14,697 nt of DNA, from assembly GCA_043777895.1 (NCBI GenBank), contig JAYWHD010000007.1:1-14697 (forward strand), in the 5' to 3' direction. Of the stretch, positions 1-7,933 are shown one piece after another. Under the pieces are notes generated by a model, which saw nothing but the letters and a program-made list of their open reading frames with translations, was not told where the DNA came from and made no database searches. How positions within the stretch are numbered: position 1 is the stretch's first letter; the number at the start of each line of letters is the position of its first letter. Source of the DNA: JBDLSY01 sp043777895 (GTDB lineage: Bacteria > Pseudomonadota > Gammaproteobacteria > Burkholderiales > Burkholderiaceae_C). A program made the position numbers and the translations under genes.

Positions 1-2
1 AA

Positions 3-2915
3 CAACTCATTGCCCAATTACAAAAAATGGGTTATGGCTACATTGTTATCAATAGCGAAAAAGATTTGTTGCTCAACCTAAAAGGGCAATTAGAAACACA
101 CAACAATACAGCGCTGACCAACACAGGCAATGCACAGTTTACCCAAACCGAGTTTGAACGCATTTTAAATTTATTAAGTAAAGGTTCAGTGTTTGAAAAA
201 GCTAAAATGCTTCGCCAAAAGCAACACATTATCCGTGATAATGGCGATAATCTGTACTTTGAGTTTCTTAATACCGAACATTGGTGTCAAAACCAATACC
301 AAGTAACCAACCAAGTAAGCCAAGAGGGTAAATATAAAAACAGGTACGATGTTTCTATTCTTATTAATGGTTTGCCTTTGGTGCAAATAGAATTAAAACG
401 CAGGGGACTTGAACTCAAAGAAGCGTTTAATCAAATTAACCGTTATCAACGTCATTCGTTTGGTGCAAATTCGGCATTGTTTCAGTATGTGCAAATATTT
501 ATTATCAGCAATGGAGTAAACACAAAGTATTACGCCAACAATAGAAACCAAAGTTTCAAACAAACATTTTATTGGACAGATGTTGAAAACAAACGGCTTT
601 CTAATATTCTCAATGGTTTTACCGATACTTTTTTAGAACCTTGTCATTTAAGTAAAATGATATGCAAATACATAGTGCTTAACGAAGCCTATAAAATACC
701 AATGGTATTGCGACCTTATCAATTTTACGCCGTTGAAGCCTTGATAGAACGAGTAAAAAACTCTACAAAGAACGGTTATATATGGCACACGACAGGTTCA
801 GGAAAAACCTTAACCAGTTTTAAAGCCAGTCAAATATTAATGGCTTTGCCACAAGTTCACAAAGTGGTGTTTGTAGTAGACAGAAAAGATTTAGATTACC
901 AAACCACCAAAGAATTTAACAGCTTTCAAGAAGGGTGTATTGATGGTACAGATAATACGCAAAACCTAGTAAATCAGTTTACAGGCACTTATGTAGATAA
1001 AAAAGGGGAAGCTAAACACTCTAAACTTATTGTAACCACCATTCAAAAACTCAATACGGCAATTAGCAAATTGAAGTATGAGGCAAAAATGGCTGAACTA
1101 AAAGATAAACGTATCATTTTTATTTTTGATGAATGCCATCGTAGTCAATTTGGCGATACACATAAACGCATAAAAGAGTTTTTCAATAATGCACAATTAT
1201 TTGGTTTTACAGGAACGCCGATTTTTGCCGGCAATGCTAACAAAAATGAATTAGGCAAACGAACCACTAAGGATTTGTTTGAAGACTGTTTGCACAAATA
1301 TGTCATTACCGATGCAATCAAAGATGAAAATGTTTTGAAGTTTGCTGTTGAATATGTTGGCAGATACAAGCACAAAGACGGTAGAGAAACTAATATTGAT
1401 ATTGAGGTTGAAGACATTGACACCAAAGAGTTAATGGAAGATGAAACCCGTTTAGAAAAAATAACGGATTACATCATTGCACACCACAACCGTAAAACGC
1501 ATAGCAAAGAGTTTACAGCTATGTTTTGTATCAACAATGTGCCAACGCTTATTAAATATGTAGATTTATTTAAAAAGAAAAAAACGCAAGGATTACACAA
1601 TTTAAATATTGCAACGATATTTAGTTATGGAGCGAATGAAGATGATGCAGATGCGAATGGTGTTATAAATGTTGAAACGGACTTTAATACTCTTGATTTA
1701 AACGTAGCGGCAAAATCAACGCCTGAATACACAATAAATCTTCATAGCAGAGATAAGTTAGAAGAATACATACAAGATTACAACCAACTGTTTGGTGATA
1801 ATTTTACGACTAAAGATAGCCAAAGTTTTTATAATTATTACAACGACATTTCAAAAAAAGTCAAAGAACGCAAAATTGATATTTTATTGGTTGTAAATAT
1901 GTTCTTGACAGGTTTTGACAGTCCTACATTAAACACACTGTATGTGGACAAAAATTTGAGGCATCACGGATTAATACAAGCCTACAGCCGAACCAACAGA
2001 ATTTTAAATGAACAAAAAAGCCAAGGCAATATTGTAGCTTTTAGAAATTTAAAAAGCAGAACAGACGAAGCCATTACTTTATTTAGTAACAAAGAGGCGA
2101 TTGAAGTCATCATCATGAAACCTTATGAAGACTACATAGCCAAATTTGATGAAGCCTTTGAATATTTAATTGCTTTAACACCTACAACCGATAGCGTAAA
2201 TGATTTAGAAACCGAAGATGACGAATTAGAATTTATAAAAGCGTTCAGAGATTTAATGCGAATAAAAAATATTCTCGCAGCGTTTTCCGATTTCAAATGG
2301 GAAGACTTACAAATGACCGAACAGCAATTTGAAGATTTTAAAAGCAAATACCTTGACCTGTACGACAAAGTAAGAAACGAACACCAAAAAGAGAAAATTT
2401 CCATTTTGGAAGATGTAGACTTTGAATTAGAGTTAATACATAGAGATGAAATTAATGTAGCATACATTATTCAACTTTTAATCAAACTCAAATCTGTACG
2501 GGTAAATGGCAGTTCGCTTCAACAAGACACAACCAAAGCCGAGCAAGAAATATTCAATTTATTAAGTACTGAAGCGACTTTGCGTAGCAAACGAGAATTA
2601 ATAGAACGCTTTATAAAAGAGAGTTTACCGTTAATCACAGACCCAAATGAAGTTGAGCCAGCATTTAATAAATATTGGAATAAAGAGCAACAAAAAGCAT
2701 TTTTAAAAATAGTTTCAGAAGAAAATTTATCAGCTAACAAAACAGAAAAACTAATTGAAAATTATTTGTTTGTAGAAAGACAACCATTGAGAGACGAAGT
2801 ACTAGAACTCATAGACGGAGAAAAACCAAGTTTACTGCAACGCAAAACTTTAGGAGATAGAATACTGAAAAGAATTATGGACTTTGTAGAAACATTTATA
2901 AACGGAATAGCATAG
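3..2915 (+). CDS. hsdR: Type I restriction enzyme R subunit (HsdR), 5'-truncated by window edge
   Basis: This is the motor and nuclease subunit of a type I restriction-modification complex: it translocates DNA with ATP and cuts unmethylated DNA with HsdM/HsdS. The frame is open to the left edge (in-frame codons from 3), so the ATG at 27 is probably internal and a short N-terminus is missing. Numbering from that Met, a PD-(D/E)xK nuclease site is visible as D108...E122-x-K124. Walker A is GSGKT at 257-261, the DEAD-like box is DECH at 368-371, motif III is TGTP at 395-398, and motif VI is QAYSRTNR at 651-658. About 962 residues are visible, close to the roughly 1000 of the EcoR124-like family, and the C-terminal helical region appears complete. 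No hsdM or hsdS is visible; they may lie to the left. The gene is markedly more AT-rich than aroC or lipA, suggesting horizontal acquisition (inference). Confidence 0.96.
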   Translation, partial: QLIAQLQKMGYGYIVINSEKDLLLNLKGQLETHNNTALTNTGNAQFTQTEFERILNLLSKGSVFEKAKMLRQKQHIIRDNGDNLYFEFLNTEHWCQNQYQVTNQVSQEGKYKNRYDVSILINGLPLVQIELKRRGLELKEAFNQINRYQRHSFGANSALFQYVQIFIISNGVNTKYYANNRNQSFKQTFYWTDVENKRLSNILNGFTDTFLEPCHLSKMICKYIVLNEAYKIPMVLRPYQFYAVEALIERVKNSTKNGYIWHTTGSGKTLTSFKASQILMALPQVHKVVFVVDRKDLDYQTTKEFNSFQEGCIDGTDNTQNLVNQFTGTYVDKKGEAKHSKLIVTTIQKLNTAISKLKYEAKMAELKDKRIIFIFDECHRSQFGDTHKRIKEFFNNAQLFGFTGTPIFAGNANKNELGKRTTKDLFEDCLHKYVITDAIKDENVLKFAVEYVGRYKHKDGRETNIDIEVEDIDTKELMEDETRLEKITDYIIAHHNRKTHSKEFTAMFCINNVPTLIKYVDLFKKKKTQGLHNLNIATIFSYGANEDDADANGVINVETDFNTLDLNVAAKSTPEYTINLHSRDKLEEYIQDYNQLFGDNFTTKDSQSFYNYYNDISKKVKERKIDILLVVNMFLTGFDSPTLNTLYVDKNLRHHGLIQAYSRTNRILNEQKSQGNIVAFRNLKSRTDEAITLFSNKEAIEVIIMKPYEDYIAKFDEAFEYLIALTPTTDSVNDLETEDDELEFIKAFRDLMRIKNILAAFSDFKWEDLQMTEQQFEDFKSKYLDLYDKVRNEHQKEKISILEDVDFELELIHRDEINVAYIIQLLIKLKSVRVNGSSLQQDTTKAEQEIFNLLSTEATLRSKRELIERFIKESLPLITDPNEVEPAFNKYWNKEQQKAFLKIVSEENLSANKTEKLIENYLFVERQPLRDEVLELIDGEKPSLLQRKTLGDRILKRIMDFVETFINGIA

Positions 2916-2945
2916 ATAGTGTTAAAGCAGCACTGATGAAAGTAA

Positions 2946-3137
2946 TTTAATAATCAAGAAGTAATTTGTAAAACTATCAAACATCAAGGGTCAGTCGCCG
3001 AAGAATTCTTTTTTAATAATTTAGTCAGTGAACCCTTTTTAGGCGATATTCGATTTAACCGTATAACGCCACAGTTAATTGTGGAACGCAAAGGTGAGCA
3101 ACTCAATATTCAAATAGATGGTATGAAAGGGTTTTAA
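2946..3137 (+). pseudogene. Remnant of an unidentified protein gene, no start codon
   Basis: A 63-codon open frame ends at TAA 3135-3137. It reads like real protein: KHQGSVAEEFFFNN, then LGDIRFNRITPQLIVERKG, then a stop. It is preceded in frame by a stop at 2943-2945 and contains no upstream ATG/GTG/TTG start, so it cannot be a complete gene. The AEEFF block followed by LG-x-I-x-F and a basic ERKGEQ stretch reminds me of hypothetical proteins with a PD-(D/E)xK-like core in other bacteria, but I cannot confirm the family. If that is right, both the N-terminal part and the nuclease core are missing. It lies directly downstream of hsdR and probably marks decay or recombination at the edge of the defence island (inference). 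Confidence 0.55.
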
Positions 3138-3157
3138 GAAAAAGGATATTTTATAGT

Positions 3158-3175
3158 TAGTTAATTAACTATACT
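3158..3175 (+). promoter_or_regulatory. Possible promoter/operator of the radical SAM gene
   Basis: A perfect 14-bp palindrome, TAGTTAATTAACTA (3158-3171), abuts and overlaps a good -10 hexamer, TATACT (3170-3175). No clear -35 is visible 16-18 bp upstream. Transcription would start near 3182, giving a leader of about 26 nt before the ATG at 3208. A palindrome overlapping the -10 box is the usual position for a repressor site, but the AT-rich context makes a chance palindrome plausible. Confidence 0.3.
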
Positions 3176-3207
3176 ATATACTTTTTATTTTAAAGTGCAT
3201 TGAGTTC

Positions 3208-5124
3208 ATGAAAATTCTATCATTAATTCCACCTATGACACAGTTAAATACGCCCTATCCTTCCACAGCCTATTTAACAGGATTTTTGCGGTCGCGTAAA
3301 TTTAATGCCGTACAAGCTGATTTGGCTTTAGAATTAGTGCTTAACTTATTAAGTGAATCAGGTATAGATGCCTTACATACAGCATGTACTGAACAATCAA
3401 ACACATTGATTGATGGTATACAGTCCGATTCAATAACTTCATTTATGGCACAGTTTTCACGCTATCGTGCCACAATAGTGCCGACTATTCGCTTTTTACA
3501 AAATACTGATTCTACTGTGTCGCATCGTATTGCAGGACGCAACTTTTTGCCTGAAGGGCCACGATTTGCAGCATTAGACAATTATATAAATGAAGGTGAT
3601 GATGAATATACAGATACTTTGTCGTGGGCTTTTGGGGCTTTAGGAACACAGGATAGAGCTAGGCATATCGCAACTTTGTATTTAAATGATTTAGCTGATG
3701 TGATACGTGATGCGATTGATAGTCGCTTTGAGTTTGTGCGTTATGCTGAATCACTGGCAGCAAGTCAGCCCCATTTTGATTCATTAGCAGACGCATTAAC
3801 ACTGGCTCCTACTGTGGTAGACACTGTTTTGGAACGATTAACTGTTGCAACAGTTAATCAGTATCAGCCAACCGTTGTTTTGATATCAGTGCCCTTTCCA
3901 GGTACAGTCTATGCTGCTTTTCGGATTGCACAAACCATTAAAAAGAATTATCCACAAGTCAAAATAATTTTAGGCGGTGGTTTTGTTAATACTGAATTAC
4001 GCGAATTAGGTGAGCCAAGAGTATTTGACTATTTTGATTATGTGACATTAGATTCAGGCGAAAATCCTATTATCGCCTTGCTTGAACACATACAAGGTAA
4101 GCGGAGTAAACAACGCTTAGTACGCACATTTAGTTGTGAATCCCGTGTCGTAAAATATACAAACTTTATTGAGCCCGATGTTGTATTTGAAAAAGTAGGG
4201 ACACCGACTTGGGATGGGTTACCACTACAAAAATATTTATCTTTGTTGGATATGCTAAACCCTATGCACCGTTTATGGAGTGATGGTCGATGGAATAAAT
4301 TAACTATTGCACACGGTTGTTATTGGAAAAAATGTAGCTTTTGTGATGTGAGTTTAGACTATATTTCTCGTTATGATGCAGCCACTGCGGCCACTTTAGT
4401 CGACCGTGTTGAACAAATTGTGACTGAAACTCAACAAACAGGGTTTCATCTAGTTGATGAGGCAGCTCCACCTAAATCATTAAAAGCTTTTTCAGCTGAA
4501 CTCATAGCCAGAAATGTGGCTATCTCGTGGTGGGGTAATGTTCGTTTTGAAAAAACATTTACGCCAGAATTGGCACAAGCAATGGCAGACAGTGGTTGTA
4601 TTGCAATTAGTGGCGGATTAGAAGTAGCCAGCGATCGCTTATTAAATTTAATGAAAAAAGGCGTGTCTGTTGCACAAGTTGCACGGGTAACCAAAGCATT
4701 TAGCGATGCAGGTATTTTGGTACATGCTTATTTAATGTACGGTTTCCCGACACAAACCGTGCAAGACACGGTTGATTCATTAGAATATGTACGGCAGTTA
4801 TTTGCAGCTGGGTGTATTCAAAGCGGCTATTTTCACCGTTTTACTTGTACCGTGCATTCTCCTGTTGGTTTGAATCCACACGAATATGGTATTCAGCTAT
4901 TACCACTGGAACACGGTTTATTTGCTAAAAACGATGTACAGTTTACTGATAAAACTGGTATTGATCATGCACGCTTAGGTAAGGCTTTAAACAAAGCCTT
5001 GTACAACTATATGCACGGAATTGGTTTAGAGACTAATGTGCGGTCGTGGTTTAGTGAACATTATGGCAATGTACCAAAATCTACCGTTAAGCGAGACTTT
5101 ATTGAACGTGCTTTAATAAATTAA
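3208..5124 (+). CDS. Radical SAM protein with N-terminal B12-binding-like domain
   Basis: The protein has 638 residues and its function is unknown. The N-terminus (IPPMTQLNTPYPSTAYLTGF) and a Rossmann-like segment with VVLISVPFPGTVYAAF (from about residue 223) and GGG at 256-258 match the cobalamin-binding-type domain that precedes many radical SAM cores. The DxHxxG cobalamin-ligand motif is not seen, so B12 binding is doubtful. The [4Fe-4S] motif is HGCYWKKCSFC: Cys371, Cys376 and Cys379, a CX4CX2C spacing instead of the usual CX3CX2C. The following core shows GGLEVAS (SAM contact) and YGFPTQT strands typical of the partial TIM barrel. The ATG at 3208 starts the first plausible reading and has no clear Shine-Dalgarno sequence. 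The gene stands alone, between hsdR debris and the opposing rnpB. Radical SAM membership is secure; the substrate cannot be inferred. Confidence 0.9.
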   Translation: MKILSLIPPMTQLNTPYPSTAYLTGFLRSRKFNAVQADLALELVLNLLSESGIDALHTACTEQSNTLIDGIQSDSITSFMAQFSRYRATIVPTIRFLQNTDSTVSHRIAGRNFLPEGPRFAALDNYINEGDDEYTDTLSWAFGALGTQDRARHIATLYLNDLADVIRDAIDSRFEFVRYAESLAASQPHFDSLADALTLAPTVVDTVLERLTVATVNQYQPTVVLISVPFPGTVYAAFRIAQTIKKNYPQVKIILGGGFVNTELRELGEPRVFDYFDYVTLDSGENPIIALLEHIQGKRSKQRLVRTFSCESRVVKYTNFIEPDVVFEKVGTPTWDGLPLQKYLSLLDMLNPMHRLWSDGRWNKLTIAHGCYWKKCSFCDVSLDYISRYDAATAATLVDRVEQIVTETQQTGFHLVDEAAPPKSLKAFSAELIARNVAISWWGNVRFEKTFTPELAQAMADSGCIAISGGLEVASDRLLNLMKKGVSVAQVARVTKAFSDAGILVHAYLMYGFPTQTVQDTVDSLEYVRQLFAAGCIQSGYFHRFTCTVHSPVGLNPHEYGIQLLPLEHGLFAKNDVQFTDKTGIDHARLGKALNKALYNYMHGIGLETNVRSWFSEHYGNVPKSTVKRDFIERALIN

Positions 5125-5151
5125 AAATAATTAAAATAATTAAAATAATTA
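5125..5151 (+). repeat. 9-bp tandem array (AAATAATTA x3)
   Basis: Three perfect contiguous copies of AAATAATTA begin immediately after the stop codon of the radical SAM gene, followed by an AT-rich tail. The array lies 3' of that gene and 3' of rnpB, which is read in the opposite direction. Confidence 0.85.
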
Positions 5152-5207
5152 AATTAAAGTATTTTTAAAGTATTTCGAAGTGTATACAAAGGGTATAGTT
5201 AAAAAAT

Positions 5208-5590
5208 GCAAGGTGAATCGATAAGCCGAATTTTGTGCAAATAACACGCTTACACGTACTATTTCGGCTACCATTCCTCTAGGCCTAACATTGCTATTAG
5301 GCTCAAGCCACCTACCCGCTGATACAAGGGGCCCCTGTGTTACCAGCCTATTTGATGTTGCTCCCAGTGGGGTTTACCTTGCCATTAATGTCACCATTAA
5401 CGCGGTGGGCTTTTACCCCACCATTTCACCCTTACCTTAATTTTTTCAAACCAAGGCGGTTTATTTTCTGTTGCACTGTCCGTAAGCTTACGCTTCCTGG
5501 CTGTTAGCCAGCACTGTTGCCCTATGGAGTTCGGACTTTCCTCTCCTTACGCCTTACGCAATAAGCAGCGGTAGCCTTGATTCACCTTGC
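5208..5590 (-). ncRNA. rnpB: RNase P RNA, bacterial type A
   Basis: This is the catalytic RNA of ribonuclease P, which removes 5' leaders from pre-tRNAs. Read on the - strand, it contains the 5' conserved GAGGAAAGTCCGAACTCC (5526-5543) and a GGTAAACCCCACTGGGAGC...AAATAGG region (5347-5378). The 3' universal block is CAAAATTCGGCTTATCG (from 5240 down). The ends were chosen from a perfect 12-bp P1 helix: GCAAGGTGAATC at the 5' end (5590-5579) pairs with GATTCACCTTGC at the 3' end (5219-5208). The length of about 383 nt fits type A. A run of six T residues (- strand) follows P1 at 5206-5201 and could serve termination or 3' processing. The gene is divergent from aroC across 109 bp. The exact transcript ends may differ by a few nt. 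Confidence 0.97.
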
Positions 5591-5667
5591 ATTAACAGTT
5601 TACTACTTTATTAGACGACAAGTTGTTATAGGTCTAGTAAAATTACTTTTAAATATATTTATATTTA

Positions 5668-5673
5668 TATAAT
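5668..5673 (+). promoter_or_regulatory. Possible -10 box of the aroC promoter
   Basis: A perfect TATAAT lies 26 bp upstream of the aroC ATG, implying a start near 5680 and a leader of about 20 nt that includes the AAAAAGG ribosome site. The -35 region 17 bp upstream is poor (ACTTTT). The surrounding DNA is extremely AT-rich, so this is only a candidate. Confidence 0.35.
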
Positions 5674-5699
5674 AGGTTTATATATTAAAAAGGTGTTTT

Positions 5700-6797
5700 A
5701 TGGCTGGTAATACATTTGGGACGGTATTTCGGGTGACTAATTTTGGTGAATCACATGGTATAGCTATTGGCTGTATTATTGATGGCTGTCCGCCTGGTTT
5801 GCCTTTAACTGAACACGATATTCAACCTGAATTAGATCGCCGCCGCCCTGGTACTAGCCGTCATGTGACGCAACGTAATGAAGCCGATGCTGTAGAAATT
5901 TTATCAGGCACATATCAAGGACTGACCACAGGCACACCGATTGCTTTAATGATTAGAAATACTGACCCGCGTAGTAAGGATTATAGTGATATTTTAGACA
6001 CATTTCGCCCTGGTCATGCCGACTATACGTACTGGCAAAAATATGGTATTCGTGACCCACGCGGCGGTGGACGTAGTTCAGCACGGCTGACCGCCCCTAT
6101 GGTGGCAGCAGGGGCGGTTGCCAAAAAATGGTTAGCCACCATATATAATATTGCCGTACGTGGCTGTATGGTTGCTTTGGGTGAAATTACTATGCCAAAA
6201 CCAACAACCGACTTAGAGTGGCACTATGTCAATCGTAACCCGTTTTATGCAGCAGATGCCACGCAAATTTTAATACTTGAGCAATATATGGATAATTTAC
6301 GCCGTTCTCAAGACAGTGTAGGGGCAAAATTATATGTAGAAGCCATCAATGTACCTGTTGGCTGGGGAGCACCTTTATTTGACAAATTAGATGCAGACAT
6401 TGCCTACGCTTTAATGGGTATTAATGCCGTTAAAGGGGTGGAAATCGGCGATGGTTTTGCAGTTGTGTCGCAACGGGGCAGCTATCACGGTGATAATATG
6501 CATCCTGATGGGTTTGAGAGCAACCATTCTGGGGGAGTATTAGGCGGTATTAGTACAGGACAAACGGTTTGTGCTAACTTAGCGATTAAACCAACCAGCA
6601 GTATTCATAGCCCTAAGCCCAGTATTAATCGTTTAGGACAACCGACTATTGTACAAACATCGGGGCGACACGACCCGTGTGTCGGTATTCGTGCCACACC
6701 GATTGCAGAGGCTATGTTGGCATTGGTCTTGATTGACCACGCATTATTGGCTTTATCACAGCCGGGTATGGCGGTAAACACACCCAAATTAAATTAA
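5700..6797 (+). CDS. aroC: Chorismate synthase
   Basis: This enzyme converts 5-enolpyruvylshikimate-3-phosphate to chorismate, the last shikimate-pathway step, using reduced FMN; it is cytoplasmic. The 365-residue length matches the family (361 in E. coli). All three family signatures are present: GESHG near residue 17, GGRSSARLTA in the first third, and RHDPCVGIRATPIAEAM near the C-terminus. The RRRPGTSRHVTQRNEAD stretch that shapes the active site is intact. The ATG at 5700 is preceded by AAAAAGG, one of the few recognisable ribosome sites in the window. The gene is divergent from rnpB, and lipA follows in the same direction after an 81-bp repeat-filled spacer. Composition is closer to a typical genome average than hsdR. 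No aroA/aroB neighbours are visible. Confidence 0.98.
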   Translation: MAGNTFGTVFRVTNFGESHGIAIGCIIDGCPPGLPLTEHDIQPELDRRRPGTSRHVTQRNEADAVEILSGTYQGLTTGTPIALMIRNTDPRSKDYSDILDTFRPGHADYTYWQKYGIRDPRGGGRSSARLTAPMVAAGAVAKKWLATIYNIAVRGCMVALGEITMPKPTTDLEWHYVNRNPFYAADATQILILEQYMDNLRRSQDSVGAKLYVEAINVPVGWGAPLFDKLDADIAYALMGINAVKGVEIGDGFAVVSQRGSYHGDNMHPDGFESNHSGGVLGGISTGQTVCANLAIKPTSSIHSPKPSINRLGQPTIVQTSGRHDPCVGIRATPIAEAMLALVLIDHALLALSQPGMAVNTPKLN

Positions 6798-6799
6798 AC

Positions 6800-6861
6800 T
6801 TAACAACTTAACAACTTAACAACTTAATAATTTAACTAATAATTTAACTTAACAACTTAAC
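6800..6861 (+). repeat. 8-bp tandem array between aroC and lipA (TTAACAAC)
   Basis: Three perfect TTAACAAC units (6800-6823) are followed by diverged copies (TTAATAAT, TTAACTAAT, TTTAACTTAACAACTTAAC) out to 6861. The array begins two bases after the aroC stop codon and ends 17 bp before the lipA start, so it fills most of the spacer. No terminator hairpin is evident. Confidence 0.85.
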
Positions 6862-6878
6862 GTATAAATAAAAATAAG

Positions 6879-7850
6879 ATGAATCATACAGACGCATACA
6901 ATCCCAATCAAAAGCAAAAGGCACAAGCAAAAACATCGCGAATCCCCATTAAGATAACACCTATTGAGCAACTTTACGCACTTAAAAAGCCAGATTGGAT
7001 TCGTGTTAAGGCGGCATCTAGTAACACACGCTTTAATGAAATTAAAAGCATTCTGCGTGAAAATAAGTTGCACACCGTTTGTGAAGAAGCTAATTGTCCT
7101 AATATCGGCGAATGTTTTGGTAAAGGAACGGCTACTTTTATGATTATGGGGGATAAATGTACCCGCCGTTGTCCTTTTTGTGATGTAGGCCATGGCCGCC
7201 CTGACCCTTTAGATGTCAATGAGCCTGCTAATTTAGCTAAAACAATTGCCGCTTTAAAATTAAAATATGTTGTCATTACTAGCGTAGATCGTGATGATTT
7301 GCGTGACGGCGGCGCACAACATTTTGTGGATTGTATTACTCAAACACGGCTAGCTAGTCCAAATACCCAAATTGAAATTTTAGTGCCTGATTTTCGCGGA
7401 CGCGATGAGCGAGCATTAACTATTTTAAGCAATGCCCCGCCTGATGTGATGAACCATAATTTAGAAACAGTACCGCGTTTATATAAAGAAACTAGACCAG
7501 GCAGTGATTATGCATTTAGTCTGAATTTACTTAAAAAATTTAAACAGTTACACCCAAATATACCGACTAAAAGCGGTATTATGGTAGGCTTAGGTGAAAC
7601 TGATGATGAGATTTTACAAACGATGCAAGATTTGCGTGACCATAATGTGGAGATGCTCACTATTGGGCAGTACCTTGCCCCCAGTGGACATCATTTGCCT
7701 GTACGCCGCTATGTTCACCCTGATGTGTTTAAATTATTTGAGACCCGTGCCTATGAAATGGGCTTTACGCATGCGGCAGTTGGTGCAATGGTTCGCTCAA
7801 GTTACCACGCTGATGTGCAAGCCAGTCATGTGTTAGAAAAGACTAAATAA
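6879..7850 (+). CDS. lipA: Lipoyl synthase
   Basis: This radical SAM enzyme inserts two sulfur atoms into octanoyl-bound lipoyl domains of 2-oxoacid dehydrogenases and the glycine cleavage H protein. Both family iron-sulfur sites are complete. The auxiliary cluster is C68-x4-C73-x5-C79 (CEEANCPNIGEC) and the SAM cluster is C94-x3-C98-x2-C101 (CTRRCPFC). The C-terminal RSSY motif, which supplies the serine ligand of the auxiliary cluster, is at 306-309. The length of 323 residues is normal (321 in E. coli). The ATG at 6879 is chosen because the frame gives the usual family length; its ribosome site is weak (AATAAG). The usual partner lipB is absent here. Instead a ferredoxin gene follows at 7934, which might supply electrons or share Fe-S metabolism (inference). 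Confidence 0.98.
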   Translation: MNHTDAYNPNQKQKAQAKTSRIPIKITPIEQLYALKKPDWIRVKAASSNTRFNEIKSILRENKLHTVCEEANCPNIGECFGKGTATFMIMGDKCTRRCPFCDVGHGRPDPLDVNEPANLAKTIAALKLKYVVITSVDRDDLRDGGAQHFVDCITQTRLASPNTQIEILVPDFRGRDERALTILSNAPPDVMNHNLETVPRLYKETRPGSDYAFSLNLLKKFKQLHPNIPTKSGIMVGLGETDDEILQTMQDLRDHNVEMLTIGQYLAPSGHHLPVRRYVHPDVFKLFETRAYEMGFTHAAVGAMVRSSYHADVQASHVLEKTK

Positions 7851-7852
7851 TC

Positions 7853-7930
7853 ATAGGTATTAAACATAAACATTAAACATAAACATTAAACATAAATATT
7901 GAATATAAATATTAAGTATAGGTATCAAAC
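7853..7930 (+). repeat. Six-unit 13-bp tandem array between lipA and the ferredoxin gene
   Basis: Six exactly in-phase 13-mers fill 7853-7930: ATAGGTATTAAAC, two copies of ATAAACATTAAAC, ATAAATATTGAAT, ATAAATATTAAGT and ATAGGTATCAAAC. The array starts two bases after the lipA stop codon and ends three bases before the next ATG, so the spacer is essentially all repeat. The first and last units share AGGT; in the last unit this AGGT (7920-7923) may act as the ribosome site, about 10 nt before the start. Confidence 0.92.
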
Positions 7931-7933
7931 AAT

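Noticed and set aside
2132..2467. - strand ORF of 111 codons within hsdR
   Set aside because: It is a Ser-rich shadow of a confident gene, with no domain-like sequence.
5591..5699. Promoter of rnpB on the - strand
   Set aside because: TTGTCG and TAAACT are present upstream of the P1 end, but their spacing of about 13 bp is wrong, so no promoter could be supported.
7853..7930. Regular repeat considered as a CRISPR array
   Set aside because: Units are 13 bp and contiguous with no spacers, and no cas genes are present.
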